64,000 nt of DNA, from NCBI GenBank assembly GCA_014155875.1, contig JACEFZ010028308.1, positions 62,001 to 126,000 of the forward strand, given 5' to 3'. A program made the position numbers and the translations under genes. The notes under the pieces are model-generated. The model worked only from the letters and a program-made list of their open reading frames with translations, did no database searches and was not told the origin of the DNA. This document shows positions 1 to 11,096 of this stretch, piece after piece. How positions within the stretch are numbered: the stretch's first letter is position 1; the number at the start of each line of letters is the position of its first letter. Source of the stretch: Cepaea nemoralis (taxonomy: Eukaryota; Mollusca; Gastropoda; Stylommatophora; Helicidae).

Positions 1-860
1 ATGGAAAGAAATGTCTTGAGTTGTTACCCGAATTGACGTGCATTACTATAAACCAAGTGTTAGTTAGCGTAAATTCAATACATTTTCGCCAAATCATCAA
101 AGAAATTTCGCCTATTTCCATGATTTTAGTTGCCTTTGGACATATCAAAGACATATTCCTTGGGTGGGAGTAAATATATGACGGCAGGAAACATTTTATA
201 GTGATATTTTATTTTTAAATTGAACGTGAATGGGGGAAAACATTTTTGAGCGCACTATAATGCAAACATCACTGGTGTATCACACACACACACACACATA
301 TAAACAATATACAAACACACACGCTTAGAAAAAGTAAGAATAGTCCCATGGAATCGCTCAGCGCATGTCGAATGTTTCGGTTAACACACACGCGCACACA
401 CTTAATTACTTACTTACTTACTTGCTTGCTTACTTGCTTGCTTGCTTACTGTTAGTAATAAAACAAACAACCGCACATGTATAATAGGGGGAAATATTTA
501 AATGTTGCATGTTCTTTGCATGGCATTGGGAGCAACCCCATGATGATGTTCTGGTGGAATTTATGTTGAGTAGCTTGCCATTGCTTTCTGAGCGAGATGT
601 CAGCGTACAAGTCTACCTTAATGCCGGTATATGGATTGAACCCCCTATGCCCACCATTAACGGAACTGAAGTTTATGATCGAAGGCTCTTATTCTCAGGG
701 CCAGGTCGACTGCTATAAGATCACGAACAAGTATATCCGGACAATGTGGGATAAGTCAGTCAGTCAGCTCAGGAACTGACGCTGAAGAGTGTCCAGTCGC
801 CACTTTAGCGAACCTGTGCGGCAGTGAAATAGCTGAGATGAAATAACTTATAATCATGCC
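1..860. other. Non-coding flank with short microsatellites
   Basis: AT-rich sequence without a convincing gene. It holds short CA runs near 281-297 and 389-400 and a TTAC/TTGC tetranucleotide tract near 407-450. Short open frames at 500-780 have no recognisable motif and no splice context. Confidence 0.6.
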
Positions 861-867
861 ATAAAAA

Positions 868-957
868 CTACTGAGTGTAATCTTGCCAAGAACATCAACG
901 ACAGCTGAAAAATGCTGGTGTTGATTGCAACGTCCTATAAGGGATATGCAACTTTTA
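868..957 (+). mobile_element. SINE-A, 3' part
   Basis: This matches the conserved 3' half of a SINE found at least a dozen times in the window. Shared landmarks are cttgccaag, acagctgaaaaatgctgg, ttgattgcaacgtcct and ggatatgcaact. The tRNA-like head is missing. A 16-19 base C run follows directly (about 960-976). Confidence 0.75.
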
Positions 958-977
958 CACCCCCCCCCCCCCCCCAC

Positions 978-1600
978 CCAAAAGAAAGCCATAAAAGACA
1001 GTACACATTGGGCATGAGATAGTGGGAAGATGGCATCAAAAGATGAAAGAACAACAGTCTGACAGATTGTACAATGAAATTGAGAGGCAAACAGTGTTGG
1101 AGGACCATTGCAGACAGCCTTTATTGTGGAGACGGCACTTGATTGATTGACAACTAAATATTCTGAGAAAGATCGTACACTATCAATGAGATAAGTGAAT
1201 GGGGCGCAGGGTAGAATGACAAGGGGGAAAGGAGTAAAATGTGTAACTGCCGTGTTGCACTGTTCCTTGGTCAGCGGAAGTAATTCGTGCTGGATGAATA
1301 CAGCCCATAGTGGTAAGTAAATAACTGAATTTAAAAGCATATTAGCACATGCGTTGATATATTCAGTCCGAGATCGCTAAATGTGGAGAAGATGGATCGC
1401 CCACGCTAATTTGTAAAGCACTCCTTTCCACTTACTCCTCCTTCGCACTCAGAACCCAAAGTTAATGTCTGTAATGAAAGCCGTATTTATTTAGTCTCAG
1501 GATCATGGCATTCCCGTACAGCTTTTGGTGCATTGAAGTTTGCCCTCGCCCTGTGTGTTTACTTACATTGTAAGGTGGGCAGGACTGGATGGCTATGGGG
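978..1600. other. Non-coding, nothing recognised
   Basis: A 194-residue minus-strand frame covers 756-1340. It runs through the poly-C tract (poly-Gly) and the SINE, so it is not a gene. No other structure was recognised. Confidence 0.5.
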
Positions 1601-1605
1601 TCTCT

Positions 1606-1659
<54 letters not shown>

Positions 1660-2014
1660 CTCTCCTCTCCCCCCCCCCTCTCTCTCTCTATCTCTTCCCC
1701 CCTCTCTCTCTCTTCCCCCCTCTCTCTCTCTCTTCTTCCCTCTCTCTCTCTCTCTCTTCCCCCCTCTCTCTCTCTCTCTTCCCTCTCTCTCTCTCTCTTC
1801 CCTCTCTCTCTCTCTCTTCCCCCTCTCTCTCTATCTCTTCCGCCTCTCTATCTCTTCCGCCTCTCTATCTCTTCCGCCTCCCTCTCTCTCTTCCCCACCC
1901 CCCCCCCCTCTCTCTCTCTTCCCCCCTCTCTCTCTCTCTTTTCCCTCTCTCTCTTCCCCTCTCTCTCTCTTCCTCTCTCTCTCTCTCCCTCTCTCTCTCT
2001 CTCTTCCCCCCCCT

Positions 2015-2058
<44 letters not shown>

Positions 2059-2059
2059 C
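1601..2059. repeat. Polypyrimidine (CT)n tract with C runs
   Basis: About 460 bp of (CT)n is interrupted at near-regular spacing by TTCCCCCC or TTCCGCC blocks, which looks like a compound microsatellite turning into a minisatellite. The long Ser/Leu/Pro frames on + and Arg/Glu frames on - are products of the repeat. Confidence 0.95.
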
Positions 2060-2478
2060 ACAGATATTTCAAATTGTCACAACATCCTTCATAAATGTGT
2101 AAAGATCAATCGGCACTCAATGGGTGATACAGATAATGTAGCGCCAGCCACTGTTGCTTCCCAGAACATATCCTGTTGGCTATTAGAGACGGTGTCCACT
2201 GATAGCCCAGGTCAGTTTTTACAAAATTAATGTAAAATGCCAACATCGATGATGATTGTAACACAAGGTCAGTGGGGCCGGCAAGCATTAGTGCTAGGTA
2301 CTACGCCACCGCGACCTCCCCATCGTGAGAGAGAGACCGAGACAGAAGAGACAGAGACTGATAGAGATAGTTGTGTAGAGTGAGGACCTCAAGTTGTGGG
2401 AAACCTGTACCTTATTGGATATCTTGTTGCAATGACTGCCTGGTCATATGTGTGTACTCTAGCTGCTCTGTGTGTTAG
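2060..2478. other. Spacer with a possible tRNA-like SINE head (- strand)
   Basis: Read on the minus strand, about 2250-2325 gives an A-box-like run (ggtggcgtagtacctagc) similar to the tRNA-derived heads elsewhere in the window. A short GAGA tract follows at 2327-2365. No gene was seen. Confidence 0.35.
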
Positions 2479-2542
2479 ATGGTGAATAATCCACGTGTAT
2501 GCTCTCAAGTAATTCCCTCACTGTCCTTCTCTTCATCTCCAG

Positions 2543-2642
2543 GTCTGTACCTGTGGGAGCACATCCTGGAGGGCCTGCTGGAGCCTCGTCTCAATGGCGT
2601 CTGGAGTTTTGGCGAACAAACTCTCCGCTCCATTAAGTTCAG
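2543..2642 (+). CDS. Candidate internal exon, product unknown
   Basis: A 100-bp GC-richer segment is bounded by a good acceptor (pyrimidine-rich tract ending ctccag at 2542) and a strong donor (ag/gtacgt at 2642/2643). In the frame starting after two bases it encodes about 32 residues including YLWEHILEGLLEPRLNGVW. The base composition differs from the AT-rich surroundings. I do not recognise the protein, and no matching neighbouring exon is visible in the window. It could be a host exon or an exapted or pseudogene fragment. Confidence 0.35.
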
Positions 2643-2655
2643 GTACGTCGGTGTT

Positions 2656-3043
2656 GTTGTGGTACAGGCAGATGTCAACTAGCGATTCGGAGGCCAGCAT
2701 GACCGAACGGATAAGATCCCTCGTTCTTAAACTTCTGGTATGCTGATGCCGAGGTAGCGGGTTCAACCCCTACACCAGTCTGTTCTACTAAAACGTTGGC
2801 TTCTCATCCTTGACTTGGGAACGTAAATTACAAGTACCTCAGAAGTCGGAGTGAGTTCTCCTGATGACGAAGGACACTGGCAATAGAGAAAGCTAATCCA
2901 CATGCTTAAAAATGGGTCCGATCCCCTAGAAATAGTTTCGCGTGATGCACTACGCTTGAGCTAAAAGCAAGCGAACCAGAAAAAAGACACCAAGAAAACT
3001 AAGGATTCAAGTTGTAGTACAGGCAGATGTCAACTAACTATTC
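2656..3043 (+). mobile_element. SINE-E (tRNA-derived) with long target duplication
   Basis: A B-box-like gcgggttcaacccc lies at about 2757-2770. The insert is bracketed by 33-bp direct repeats at 2656-2688 and 3011-3043 (gttgtrgtacaggcagatg and onward), differing at three positions. The right end is A-rich, as expected of a retroposed tail. The TSD is unusually long and somewhat diverged, so the insertion is probably old. Confidence 0.55.
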
Positions 3044-3084
3044 AATTTAACCCTCGACGTGTCAAATTAACAATCTGTACCATT

Positions 3085-4485
3085 GCAGAGTGGCCAAGGA
3101 GTTACGGACGCCGTTCGTAATCTATCATACCACGTTCGAAGCACAGCTGCCGGCGATTTGGAAGCCGAGCGGCTTGCGTTGGTTTCCATGCAGTGGTATG
3201 AGTGCAAGTCGTTCAGAAAGACATGGTAAACTAATCATCATCATCAAGTGCCCTGCCAGCTGGCATAAGCGTTCATGGCTCTCCACACATCTCGGTCTTT
3301 GGTGTTCTGGATCAACTCTGCTGCTGATAATCCTCCATGCCACCATCTCAATCCATCCAGCATCATTTCTCTTGGTCTGCCTCTGCCTCTCTTCCCCTCG
3401 ATCTTTCTAGTTGTCACTATGTTCTCCAATGCCTCTCTTCTCATCACATGACCGAAGAAAGATGTTTGTCTCTTTCTTATTGTTGTATATAATGTTCTAG
3501 TTTCATTAGCCTGTTTCAGGCAGTCGTCGTTAGTTACTCTGGCAGTCCAAGGAATTCGCAACATTCGTCTCAGGAACCACATCTCTGTTGCTTCTAATTT
3601 CTTCTTAATTTGTTCATTTACATTCCAAGATTCACTGCCATACAGCAAAACTGGTTCTACATAGCATTTCAGCACTCTCTTTCTTACATTCAGTGATAGT
3701 GACTTATTGCATAACATATTCTTCATTTTCTTAAATGAAGCTTTTGCTTGCTCTATTCTGCTCTTAATCTCTGTTTTACATCTTCCATCTGATGTTATAA
3801 ATGTCCCTAAGTATCTAAAATTATCCACTTGGTTAAGAATTTGTCCTTCTATTTCTATGTCACATTTTGGTGTCACCATTTTCTTTGATATCACCATTGT
3901 TACTGTTTTCTTGATATTCAAGGAGTCCTTTTCTTGCACTCTCTGTTACTACAGTGTCCAACAATTGTTGTAGGTCTGTGGTCTGTTGATTTATCCGCCA
4001 ACAATACTGTGTCATCTGCATAGCGTGTATTATTTATATTATAACCTCCAACTAGTATTCCTGGCTTTTCTTTGATCTCTCTCATTATTTCTTCGCTATA
4101 CAGGGAGAAGAGATCGGGTGACAAGACACACCCCTGTCGTACTCCTAGTTTTATCTGTTCGTAACTACCCTCTTTATTTCCCATTTTAATTGCTGTTACT
4201 TGGTTCCAGTAAATATTCTTTATTCTTAAATCTTTCCCATTGTTGATATCTTCCAACATTTTAATCAGTTCATCATGTTTTACTTTATCAAATGCCTTAG
4301 TATAATCTATGAAGCACAAATATAAGTATTTCTGTTTCTCTATTGACCTTTCTATTAGTGTCCGTAATGTATATATTGAATGGTAAACTACTGAACATAA
4401 ACTTGCCCAGGAATCACACACAGCCAAAAAAAATGCTGGAATTGACTGCAGTGTCTTGTAAAAGATATGCAAATAACCTAACAAT
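3085..4485 (+). mobile_element. SINE-A, split by a LINE insertion
   Basis: The 5' part (3085-3233) carries an A-box-like ggccaaggagtta, B-box-like gttcgaagca and the core ggcgatttggaagc. The 3' part (4380-4485) resumes at atggtaaactactgaac and runs to gatatgcaaataa. The 11-bp atggtaaacta occurs at both joints (3223-3233 and 4380-4390), as expected of a TSD made when the LINE entered the SINE. Confidence 0.85.
3234..4379 (-). mobile_element. LINE-alpha, 5'-truncated copy
   Basis: A 5'-truncated non-LTR retrotransposon. Minus-strand frames 3918-4484 and 3244-3939 encode the reverse transcriptase palm and thumb and the C-terminal region. Visible motifs are FIDYTKAFDKVKHDEL, GVRQGCVLSPDLF, the catalytic TRYADDTVLLAD, then NVRKRVLKCYVEPVLLYG and FFGHVMRREALENIVTT. 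A frameshift after the YADD block separates the two frames. The copy ends at a tga stop followed by a (TGA)n tail, which reads (ATC)n at 3234-3245 on +. There is no endonuclease. The clade is not assigned. It is certainly dead. Confidence 0.9.
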
Positions 4486-4794
4486 TGCCGGTGTGTGCAT
4501 TAGTTGTTTTTCCCCCTGGGCTGTGGAATAAAGATGGCTTGCCCACACTGTTGCCACGTATCTTTGTTTTTGTATTTGTTAAATCTTGTTCACTGTGTCT
4601 CTGTAGATATGACTATATTCACAGAACTCCTCCGTTTGTCATTTAGATTGTTTATTATACAACTCGCGTTTCTGTTATGTACATATTTCTACTGATAATG
4701 AAGTTGTTCCCTGCTTCTCATTTTCTATCTAGCGATTGGTTTTCTTGTCATTCTGTTGGCATTCCTATAACATATTTGTCCGTCCGCAGCTACT
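4486..4794. other. Non-coding, nothing recognised
   Basis: AT-rich spacer with only short open frames and no motif. Confidence 0.5.
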
Positions 4795-5010
4795 GAGCTG
4801 AGTGCAAAGTACGACATTGAGCTGTAAATTTATTGTGGAATGCTTATTTATCTTTCCACGGCGGTTTGTGTTGTGAAGTGCATACTCAGGACAAAGGCGG
4901 ATGGCCGCTTGCTGAACTAAGTGATGCATGTGCAACTGCTGGTTTTTCTAATGACTGCTGCTTCCATCGACGACGAACTGTAATTCTAATAGCGGACTAT
5001 TTCAGTGGTT
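4795..5010 (+). repeat. R1 repeat family, 5' half
   Basis: The first of three dispersed copies of an uncharacterised element of about 400 bp; the fuller copies are at 19750-20165 and 41862-42256. Shared blocks are ctactgag near the start, ggcggatggccg, gcaactgctggttttt and tccatcgacgacgaactgta. No coding frame is conserved among the copies. Confidence 0.75.
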
Positions 5011-5094
5011 AGATACGAATTCTGTCCATATGTTGTGGGTTCAGGTGAATGATAGACCTGTCTAATGAAGACACCTTCTTTTTAGGGGAGTCTA

Positions 5095-5210
5095 GTTGGT
5101 CGTGCGTCGAAATACACTTATTCATGCCTCGAGGTGATGTTGTCATTTGGAGGTGACAGGTTCGAATCCCGGTCTGTAACTATAGCTTTCAAATGTGTAT
5201 GTTGTTTAGT
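5095..5210 (+). mobile_element. tRNA-like SINE head fragment
   Basis: A clear B-box ggttcgaatcccgg lies at about 5159-5172, with a degenerate A-box-like stretch upstream. No full cloverleaf or body was recognised. Confidence 0.4.
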
Positions 5211-5890
5211 GCGTCCTAAGGTCTCTAATTATTACCCGTATGTCTTTCGGCTCCAAACAATACGCGTGTATTTATTTATGAACTGATAGTTGATGGTGTT
5301 ACATTCTAACGAGATGGTCGAACCATTTAATCTTCTGTCCTTTCAATATATGTGGCACACGGTGTTGATCCCATCTGTCTGTCTGATAGCATCGTGTCTT
5401 ATTCGGTCTCGGAGAGTTAAGTTGGGAGCTCTCCTCAAGCATCTTATCTTGCAGGTGTTGATTTTGAATACTGTCCAAGTCTTGACAAGTAGCATGGGGT
5501 TGGTATGAATATGCTATTTATTATCTGTCCTTTTGCAGACAACGGTATATTTGGATGTTCCAGTATGAGTGATAGTTAATATAGACAGGAACATGAGTTA
5601 TTCTGTTTATTTGTTTTTCCAACCAACCGGTGCGTGTCTATCAATCTTCTCTTTGTTGTTATTCTTCTGCGTCAGCGTTTGCGGTTTCATTTTCCTGTCT
5701 ACGAGGACAATAACATGAGTTGTCCTCGCTATTTGTTTTTCAAGCCAAACGGTGCGTGGCTAGTCATGCCTCCCTTTTATTATTCTGCCAGACCGCTCTA
5801 TGTACGTCCCGTGGAGTTTGTGAGTCTTCTGCACCGTCAGAAAATAATCTCGGGAATAATTTCAGAAAACACCGGCCATAAACAGAAGCA
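5211..5890. other. Non-coding; internal partial duplication
   Basis: No supported gene. Two related stretches (about 5590-5640 and 5710-5760) share acatgagtt, atttgtttttc and cggtgcgtg, which suggests an old local duplication of about 120 bp. Confidence 0.4.
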
Positions 5891-5924
5891 AGGGGGTGGG
5901 GGGGGGGGGGGGGGTGTTAGAGAC

Positions 5925-6170
5925 GTGGCTGAGAGGTTACGTGTCCGCCTCAGAATCGTAAGGTGTTGGGTTCGACCCCTGCATAGGACTTGGGATTTAC
6001 CCAGAAACTTTCATATCTAATATTACACCACCTCTGATCTCTTGGGCAGGGAGATCGCATACCTTGCCTTCCCGGATAAGGGCGAAAAACGGGAGGTCCT
6101 GTGTGCAAGTTGTGCACGTTTAAAATCCCACGGCAGTTGGAAATCGTCAAAAAGTAGGCTTTAAGGCCAC
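5925..6170 (+). mobile_element. SINE-D (tRNA-derived)
   Basis: The A-box is gtggctgagaggttacgtg and the B-box gggttcgacccc, spaced as in a tRNA gene (about 5928-5980). A non-tRNA body continues to about 6170. A G-rich run (about 5891-5914) lies just upstream. No complete tRNA can be drawn, so this is a SINE and not a tRNA gene. Confidence 0.7.
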
Positions 6171-6204
6171 TGCTATGGCATAATTGTTAGTAAAGAAAAC
6201 CTAC

Positions 6205-6330
6205 CTATGGGTAGATAAGAGCCCGTTATCTTGGATGGAATCTGTCCAGAGGAGGCACACCTGGCACAAGTACATGCCGGAGTCGGACAAACTGACCTCT
6301 GAGCTGCATAACTCGGTGTGACGCACTCCC
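6205..6330 (-). CDS. Candidate exon with an Ig-like DSGxYxC motif
   Basis: On the minus strand a pyrimidine tract ending tcgag precedes a 126-bp segment that ends in ATAG/GTAGGT, a strong donor. In one frame it encodes SSEVSLSDSGMYLCQVCLLW. The D-S-G-x-Y-x-C pattern is the F-strand signature of immunoglobulin V-type domains. The length is a multiple of three, and both ends split a codon in the same phase (2-2), so the exon is symmetric. In the same frame the stop comes just past the donor. No partner exon is visible and the motif is short, so chance or pseudogene origin remains possible. Confidence 0.3.
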
Positions 6331-6339
6331 CTCGAAAGA

Positions 6340-6870
6340 GGAACGAAGAAGATACAGGGTGTTGCAGAAGTCGCGCAATATAGGAAGTATTCAACTGATT
6401 CAGTGCCAGACAATATAGTAGGGTTTGGAACAAAAATGGTACTCAAGTTACATGAACAAGTATTATATGTACATTTGCATTCACTGAGCTTTAAAATTGC
6501 GGAAGATGTCACGAAACAAGCCAAATAATACGATGGCCTTAGTATGGCGATATTTCGTCCTTCTGTCCAAACTGGATTTCACATGTGACGATATATTCTC
6601 CTTTGACACTGAATCAGTTAATGTAAATATTGACAGAGTGGTTTAGGTAGAACAGTAATGGGCGGCATGGTTCTTGGGGGGCCAGGCAGGGACTGACCAG
6701 TGCTAGGGTGGACATTTGAACATTGAAGACGTGGTGGACATGGATGTATCTGAGACTGTTTAGGGATCGAGAGCCTTTCTGGTGGACTGTGATGAGAGCG
6801 ACGTTGTGCAAAGGAAATCTACTTGATGGTGACGAATGTTGCAATTACTCTTTAGCCAGCATGTTTCTTG
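6340..6870. other. Non-coding, nothing recognised
   Basis: Short frames only, with no motif or repeat match. Confidence 0.5.
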
Positions 6871-6940
<70 letters not shown>

Positions 6941-7275
6941 AATTCTGTAAATATATTGGTGTCATCTCTCAGCGTAACCTAAATATTTTGTCTTCTTGAG
7001 GAAACTCTTTTATTGTTGATGTTGTTGTTGTTGGTACTGTTGTTGTTGCTGCTGTTGTTGTCGTAGCTGTTGTTGCTGTTATTGTTCTTAATGTTGTCTC
7101 TTCTGTGTTTCTTGTTGCTGCTGCTGTTGTTGCTGTTGTTCTAACGTTGTTACTATTGTTACTCCTACTATTGCTATTGTTACTATTGTTGTTACTGTTG
7201 TTACTATTGTTTCTCCTACTATTGCTATTGTTGTTACTGTTGGTGTTATTTTTCATGCTGTTGTTGCTGTTGTTG
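6871..7275. repeat. (TTG)n and degenerate TTG/TTA trinucleotide tracts
   Basis: A pure (TTG)n run of about 70 bp (6871-6941) is followed at about 7012-7275 by a degenerate tract of TTG, CTG and TTA triplets. The poly-Leu frames (+) and Asn/Ser/Thr frames (-) are repeat artefacts. Confidence 0.9.
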
Positions 7276-7280
7276 GAACC

Positions 7281-7866
7281 CTGTCTTATAAAGTTAATCA
7301 TTTCTGTAGAAAATGGATGACATCCACCTGGTGATGACGTCCATTCGGATAGACCAGCCGCGCATCTTGTCCCACATGCACGTGAACTCCCAATGTTGGG
7401 ACGTGCAAGGTGTGACTTCTGTCCTCCTCCATCATCTTGCTGAATTACCGTGATTCTCTTGCCATCTCACATTGTGTAAATGAGTCATGACGTCAGCGAT
7501 CATGTCATGTCTTGGATAGATCAAGATATGCTCTAACGTTGCGATAACCCCAAGTGTGCAATAGTACGTTCAGTAGTTTACTATTGCGATTTGAACCAGA
7601 AGTCTACATTTAAGCCCCGCTTAATTCCGGTGTAAAGATTTAACGTCCTATCTCGACATCAGGGCATCGGAAGTTTAAGAGCCAGCGCCTTATCCGTGTC
7701 ATCACGTGGACTTCTAAGGTATGCTGTGCTTGATGTGGAAGAGCTGAAGATGATTATCTGACAGCACCTGTTGAGATTGATGGTCGTGCACTCAGAACAT
7801 TGTCTCTTGGGAGACACGCTGTGAGAATGATATGATGGCGTCCTTGGGACAGTCAACAGTTGTGGG
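7281..7866. other. Non-coding, nothing recognised
   Basis: Mixed-composition DNA without motif, repeat match or long frame. Confidence 0.5.
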
Positions 7867-7960
7867 TCCATCACTTTACACTATCATTGTTCCATCACTT
7901 TATAGTGTCATTGTTTCATCACTTTACAGTGGCATTGCTTCATCATCATACAAGGTCAGT
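7867..7960. repeat. 24-bp tandem repeat, about 3.5 units
   Basis: The unit is close to tccatcactttacagtgtca plus ttgt, with point differences between units. Confidence 0.7.
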
Positions 7961-8169
7961 GTTGTACCACTTTCGGAATACGCCGAGCATTCATATATAT
8001 ATATATAGACCCTTGTTTTATCTATACATCAGATATCTATGCACCAGTCATATGTTCATGAGATATCTGTACACCAGTCATCTAATACATATGATATCTA
8101 CATATAAACTATCTATACATCATCTGCCATATAATGTTAACGTTTGATCATCGTATGTTTGAAAATATA

Positions 8170-8615
8170 CAGTCCTCTGACTGTAAACTGGACGTCTAAA
8201 CACTAGTTGTCTGTAAGTCGTCTTTACACAATATGTTTATACTCAAGCCGCCTGGGCACCACTCATCTATAAACCGGCCGTTTGTACAACAACCGTCTGT
8301 ATCCCCGTCTATAAACCAGGCGCCTATAAATAGTTGTCTATAAGCCGTCTGTAAACCAGCCATCTATTTACCTTGTTTCTAATAGCCGCCTATAAATCAG
8401 CCGTCGAACCCCAGCCATCTATATACCACGTGCCTGTAAGTAGTCTATAAACCAACCGTCTATACACCAGCCGTATATTATTCAGCCGTCTGCACACTAG
8501 TTGTCTATAAATCAGCCGTCTATAAACGAACCATCTATAAGCCGTCTGTCTATACAAACAATCTTCTGTACACCACCCGCCTATACGCATGTCGTTTACA
8601 GCTGCCCACGACCCA
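8170..8615. repeat. Degenerate minisatellite based on ccagccgtctataaa
   Basis: Many imperfect copies of a short unit (ccgtctataaaccag and variants such as ccatctata) fill the stretch. Spacing is irregular, which points to an old or fast-decaying array. Related but looser ATATCTATACACCAGTCAT motifs begin at about 8030. Confidence 0.7.
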
Positions 8616-8744
8616 GCCATTTACTCATCCGTTGTCTATATTCACATCTAGCCATTTATTGGCCTTTGACATATACATATACCGTATGTGTGTACACAGG
8701 TTGTGGGAGAGAAAGTTCTAGCCACGCATGCTGTACATGCCAGC

Positions 8745-9440
8745 TGTGATTGTGAAGCTGGTGTGGCCGGAACATCAGCCATGAATATGAAGCTAATCAG
8801 CCGTGATTGTAAAGCATCACGGCTTTAGCTTCAGCCGTGATTGTGAAGCTGGCGTAGCTATAACTTCAGCCGTGATTGTGAAACATGCGTGGCTATAGCT
8901 TCAGCCGTGATTGTGAAACATGCGTGGCTATAGCTTCAGCCGTGATTGTGAAGCAAGCGTGGCTATAGCTTCAGCCGTGATTGTGAAGCTGGCGTGGCTA
9001 TAACTTCAGCCGTGATTGTAAAGCATGCGGGGCTATAGCTTCAGAGCAAGCGTGGCTATAGCTTCAGTCGTGATTGTGAAGCTGGCGTGGCTATAACTTC
9101 AGCCGTGATTGTGAAACATGCGTGGCTATAGCTTCAGCCGTGATTGTAAAGCATGCGGAGCTATAGCTTCAGAGCAAGCGTGGCTATAGCTTCAGTCGTG
9201 ATTGTGAAGCTGGCGTGGCTATAACTTCAGCCGTGATTGTAAAGCATGCGGGGCTATAGCTTCAGCCGTGATTGTGAAACATGTGTGGCTATAGCTTCAG
9301 CCGTGATTGTGATACATGCGTGGCTATAGCTTCAGCCGTGATTGTGAAGCTGGCGTGACAAGAACATCAGCCCTGATTGTGAAGCTGGCATATCAAGAAC
9401 ATCAGCCGGGATTGTGAAGCTGGCGTGACAAGAACGTCAG
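8745..9440. repeat. 35-bp minisatellite (cttcagccgtgattgtgaa...)
   Basis: About 19 units of roughly 35 bp, built from cttcagccgtgattgtgaa followed by acatgcgtggctatag or agctggcgtggctataa. At least two unit subtypes alternate, and two units carry the same internal deletion (near 9043 and 9171), so multi-unit blocks were duplicated. Confidence 0.9.
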
Positions 9441-9770
9441 CCATGGCGAGAAAACCAGCCTCAACTGTTTTAGCGTGCGCTGCAAGATCTCATCACGAAT
9501 GTATGAGATAGCGACATTGGTAAATGCAATGAGGAAACAAGACGGACCTAACTTCTGAAATATAAGACGTGTTCTGACACCTGAATAACAGCTTGGGTTT
9601 AACCGTATTAATCTTGGAATACTCACAACAGGGTCTCGCGGTTCATTCAGAACAATGGATGTTTATAAGGAACAGACAACCAAGTCTGCAGCCAAACAGC
9701 AAATATACGGGTGAGGTCACTCAGGCGTGAATGTTTAAATAACCAGTCGGAAAATGGTGTACTCTCTAGC
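9441..9770. other. Non-coding, nothing recognised
   Basis: Unique-looking spacer between the 35-bp array and a SINE. Confidence 0.5.
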
Positions 9771-9774
9771 CGTG

Positions 9775-10003
9775 CTCAGTGGCGCGGGAGTTTCAAACGC
9801 AAATCGCAATCCTGCATACCGTGTTCGAAACACAGCTGCCGGCGATTTGGAAGCAATCCGCCTTGCGCTGGTTTTAATATAATGGTATGAGTGTCGGCCG
9901 TACAGAAAGTAGTGGTAAACTACTGAACGTAACCTTACCAAGAAATCACAAACAGCCAAAACGTGCTGGGGTTGACTGCGACGTATATGCAACTAACTTG
10001 TAA
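9775..10003 (+). mobile_element. SINE-A, near-complete copy
   Basis: A tRNA-derived SINE of about 230 bp. The head has a diverged A-box region (agtggcgcgggag), B-box-like gttcgaaacacag and the core ctgccggcgatttggaagc. The body includes tggtatgagtgtcggccgta, tggtaaactactgaacgtaa, cacaaacagccaaaa and tgctggggttgactgcgacg, ending gcaactaacttg. This copy is a convenient reference for the other members. Confidence 0.85.
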
Positions 10004-10213
10004 CACTTGTTGTCTCTATCTCTCGTATTCTTGCTCTGTCTGTCTGTCTATCTCGCTTTCGATCTCTCTCACACACACACGCGCGCGCGCACACACACAC
10101 ACACATACATACATACATACATACAAGCGTGCTTTAATTCATTCAGGGATCGTCAGTGAATGTGAAAATAAGGAGCTTCATAATCGCATTGTGTCTGCCT
10201 GCCTGCCTACCTG

Positions 10214-10291
<78 letters not shown>

Positions 10292-10384
10292 TCCTTCTCC
10301 CTCACATACACGCACGAGTGAGTTCATTCAAGTGTCGCACCTGAATGTAAAAAGGAAGCCTGAATATTGTATACCGTGTGTATT

Positions 10385-10470
<86 letters not shown>

Positions 10471-10480
10471 TACACAATAA
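10004..10480. repeat. Dinucleotide cluster: CA, CT and GA tracts
   Basis: (CA)n with CG phases and CATA (about 10070-10125), (CT)n (about 10208-10279), CA, then GTG and (GA)n (about 10385-10468). The (CT)n and (GA)n blocks are complementary and 120 bp apart, so they could pair as a hairpin. The spacer between repeats a gattca..atgaat-like motif (cattca near 10140 and 10325). Confidence 0.9.
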
Positions 10481-11096
10481 ACAATAAAGGAAACCTTTCA
10501 ACATCACACATTCGAATAAAATACATTTTTCAAAAAGCCAACAACAACATACAACCACAGAAAGCGGACATACGCTGCCATGTTGTCAACTATCAAACAA
10601 ATGTAATGAACACGTTTATCGACCATTTTGAACGATTTTTTTCTTTTTTCTTTTTCGGAAAGCTCTAATACTGTTCGCATTTACGTCATTTCCGTCGCAT
10701 TCTTTCCGCTTGTCTTGTCTTTGCGGGATGATCTTTTTGCCATTTCTGGGGTATAATTGCTACTGCTTCTGTTCCTGCTGTTGCTTGTAGATTGTTGTTG
10801 AAAGTACCAGAAAGAGCCAGCTTACCAGCACAGTCAGTGGAGTTATGCCAGGAGGCCAAGAATGATGCAGTTTGCAGTTGCCTTTGTCCACTGACCTTCC
10901 ATTGTTCGTGTTATCGTGACTTGTGTGTGTTATCATTTCTGTAAAACAACCAACAAACTCTGTCAACTTCGCTTAGAGCTTAGACTGGCACCCCTTTCAG
11001 ATGTGTCCAAACATGACTAAAGATCTTATAGTCTATGCCTTGTTGCTTTGGTGACTATGCCGTTCCATAAGCGCCTATCATTTGTTCTTTTTTTTT
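10481..11096. other. Non-coding, nothing recognised
   Basis: AT-rich, with T runs near 10636 and 11086. No gene or known repeat was seen. Confidence 0.5.

Noticed and set aside
756..1340. 194-residue minus-strand frame
   Set aside because: Runs through a SINE and a poly-C tract.
5925..5985. True tRNA gene (good A and B boxes)
   Set aside because: No acceptor or anticodon stem can be drawn and a SINE body follows. The same applies to the other tRNA-like heads.
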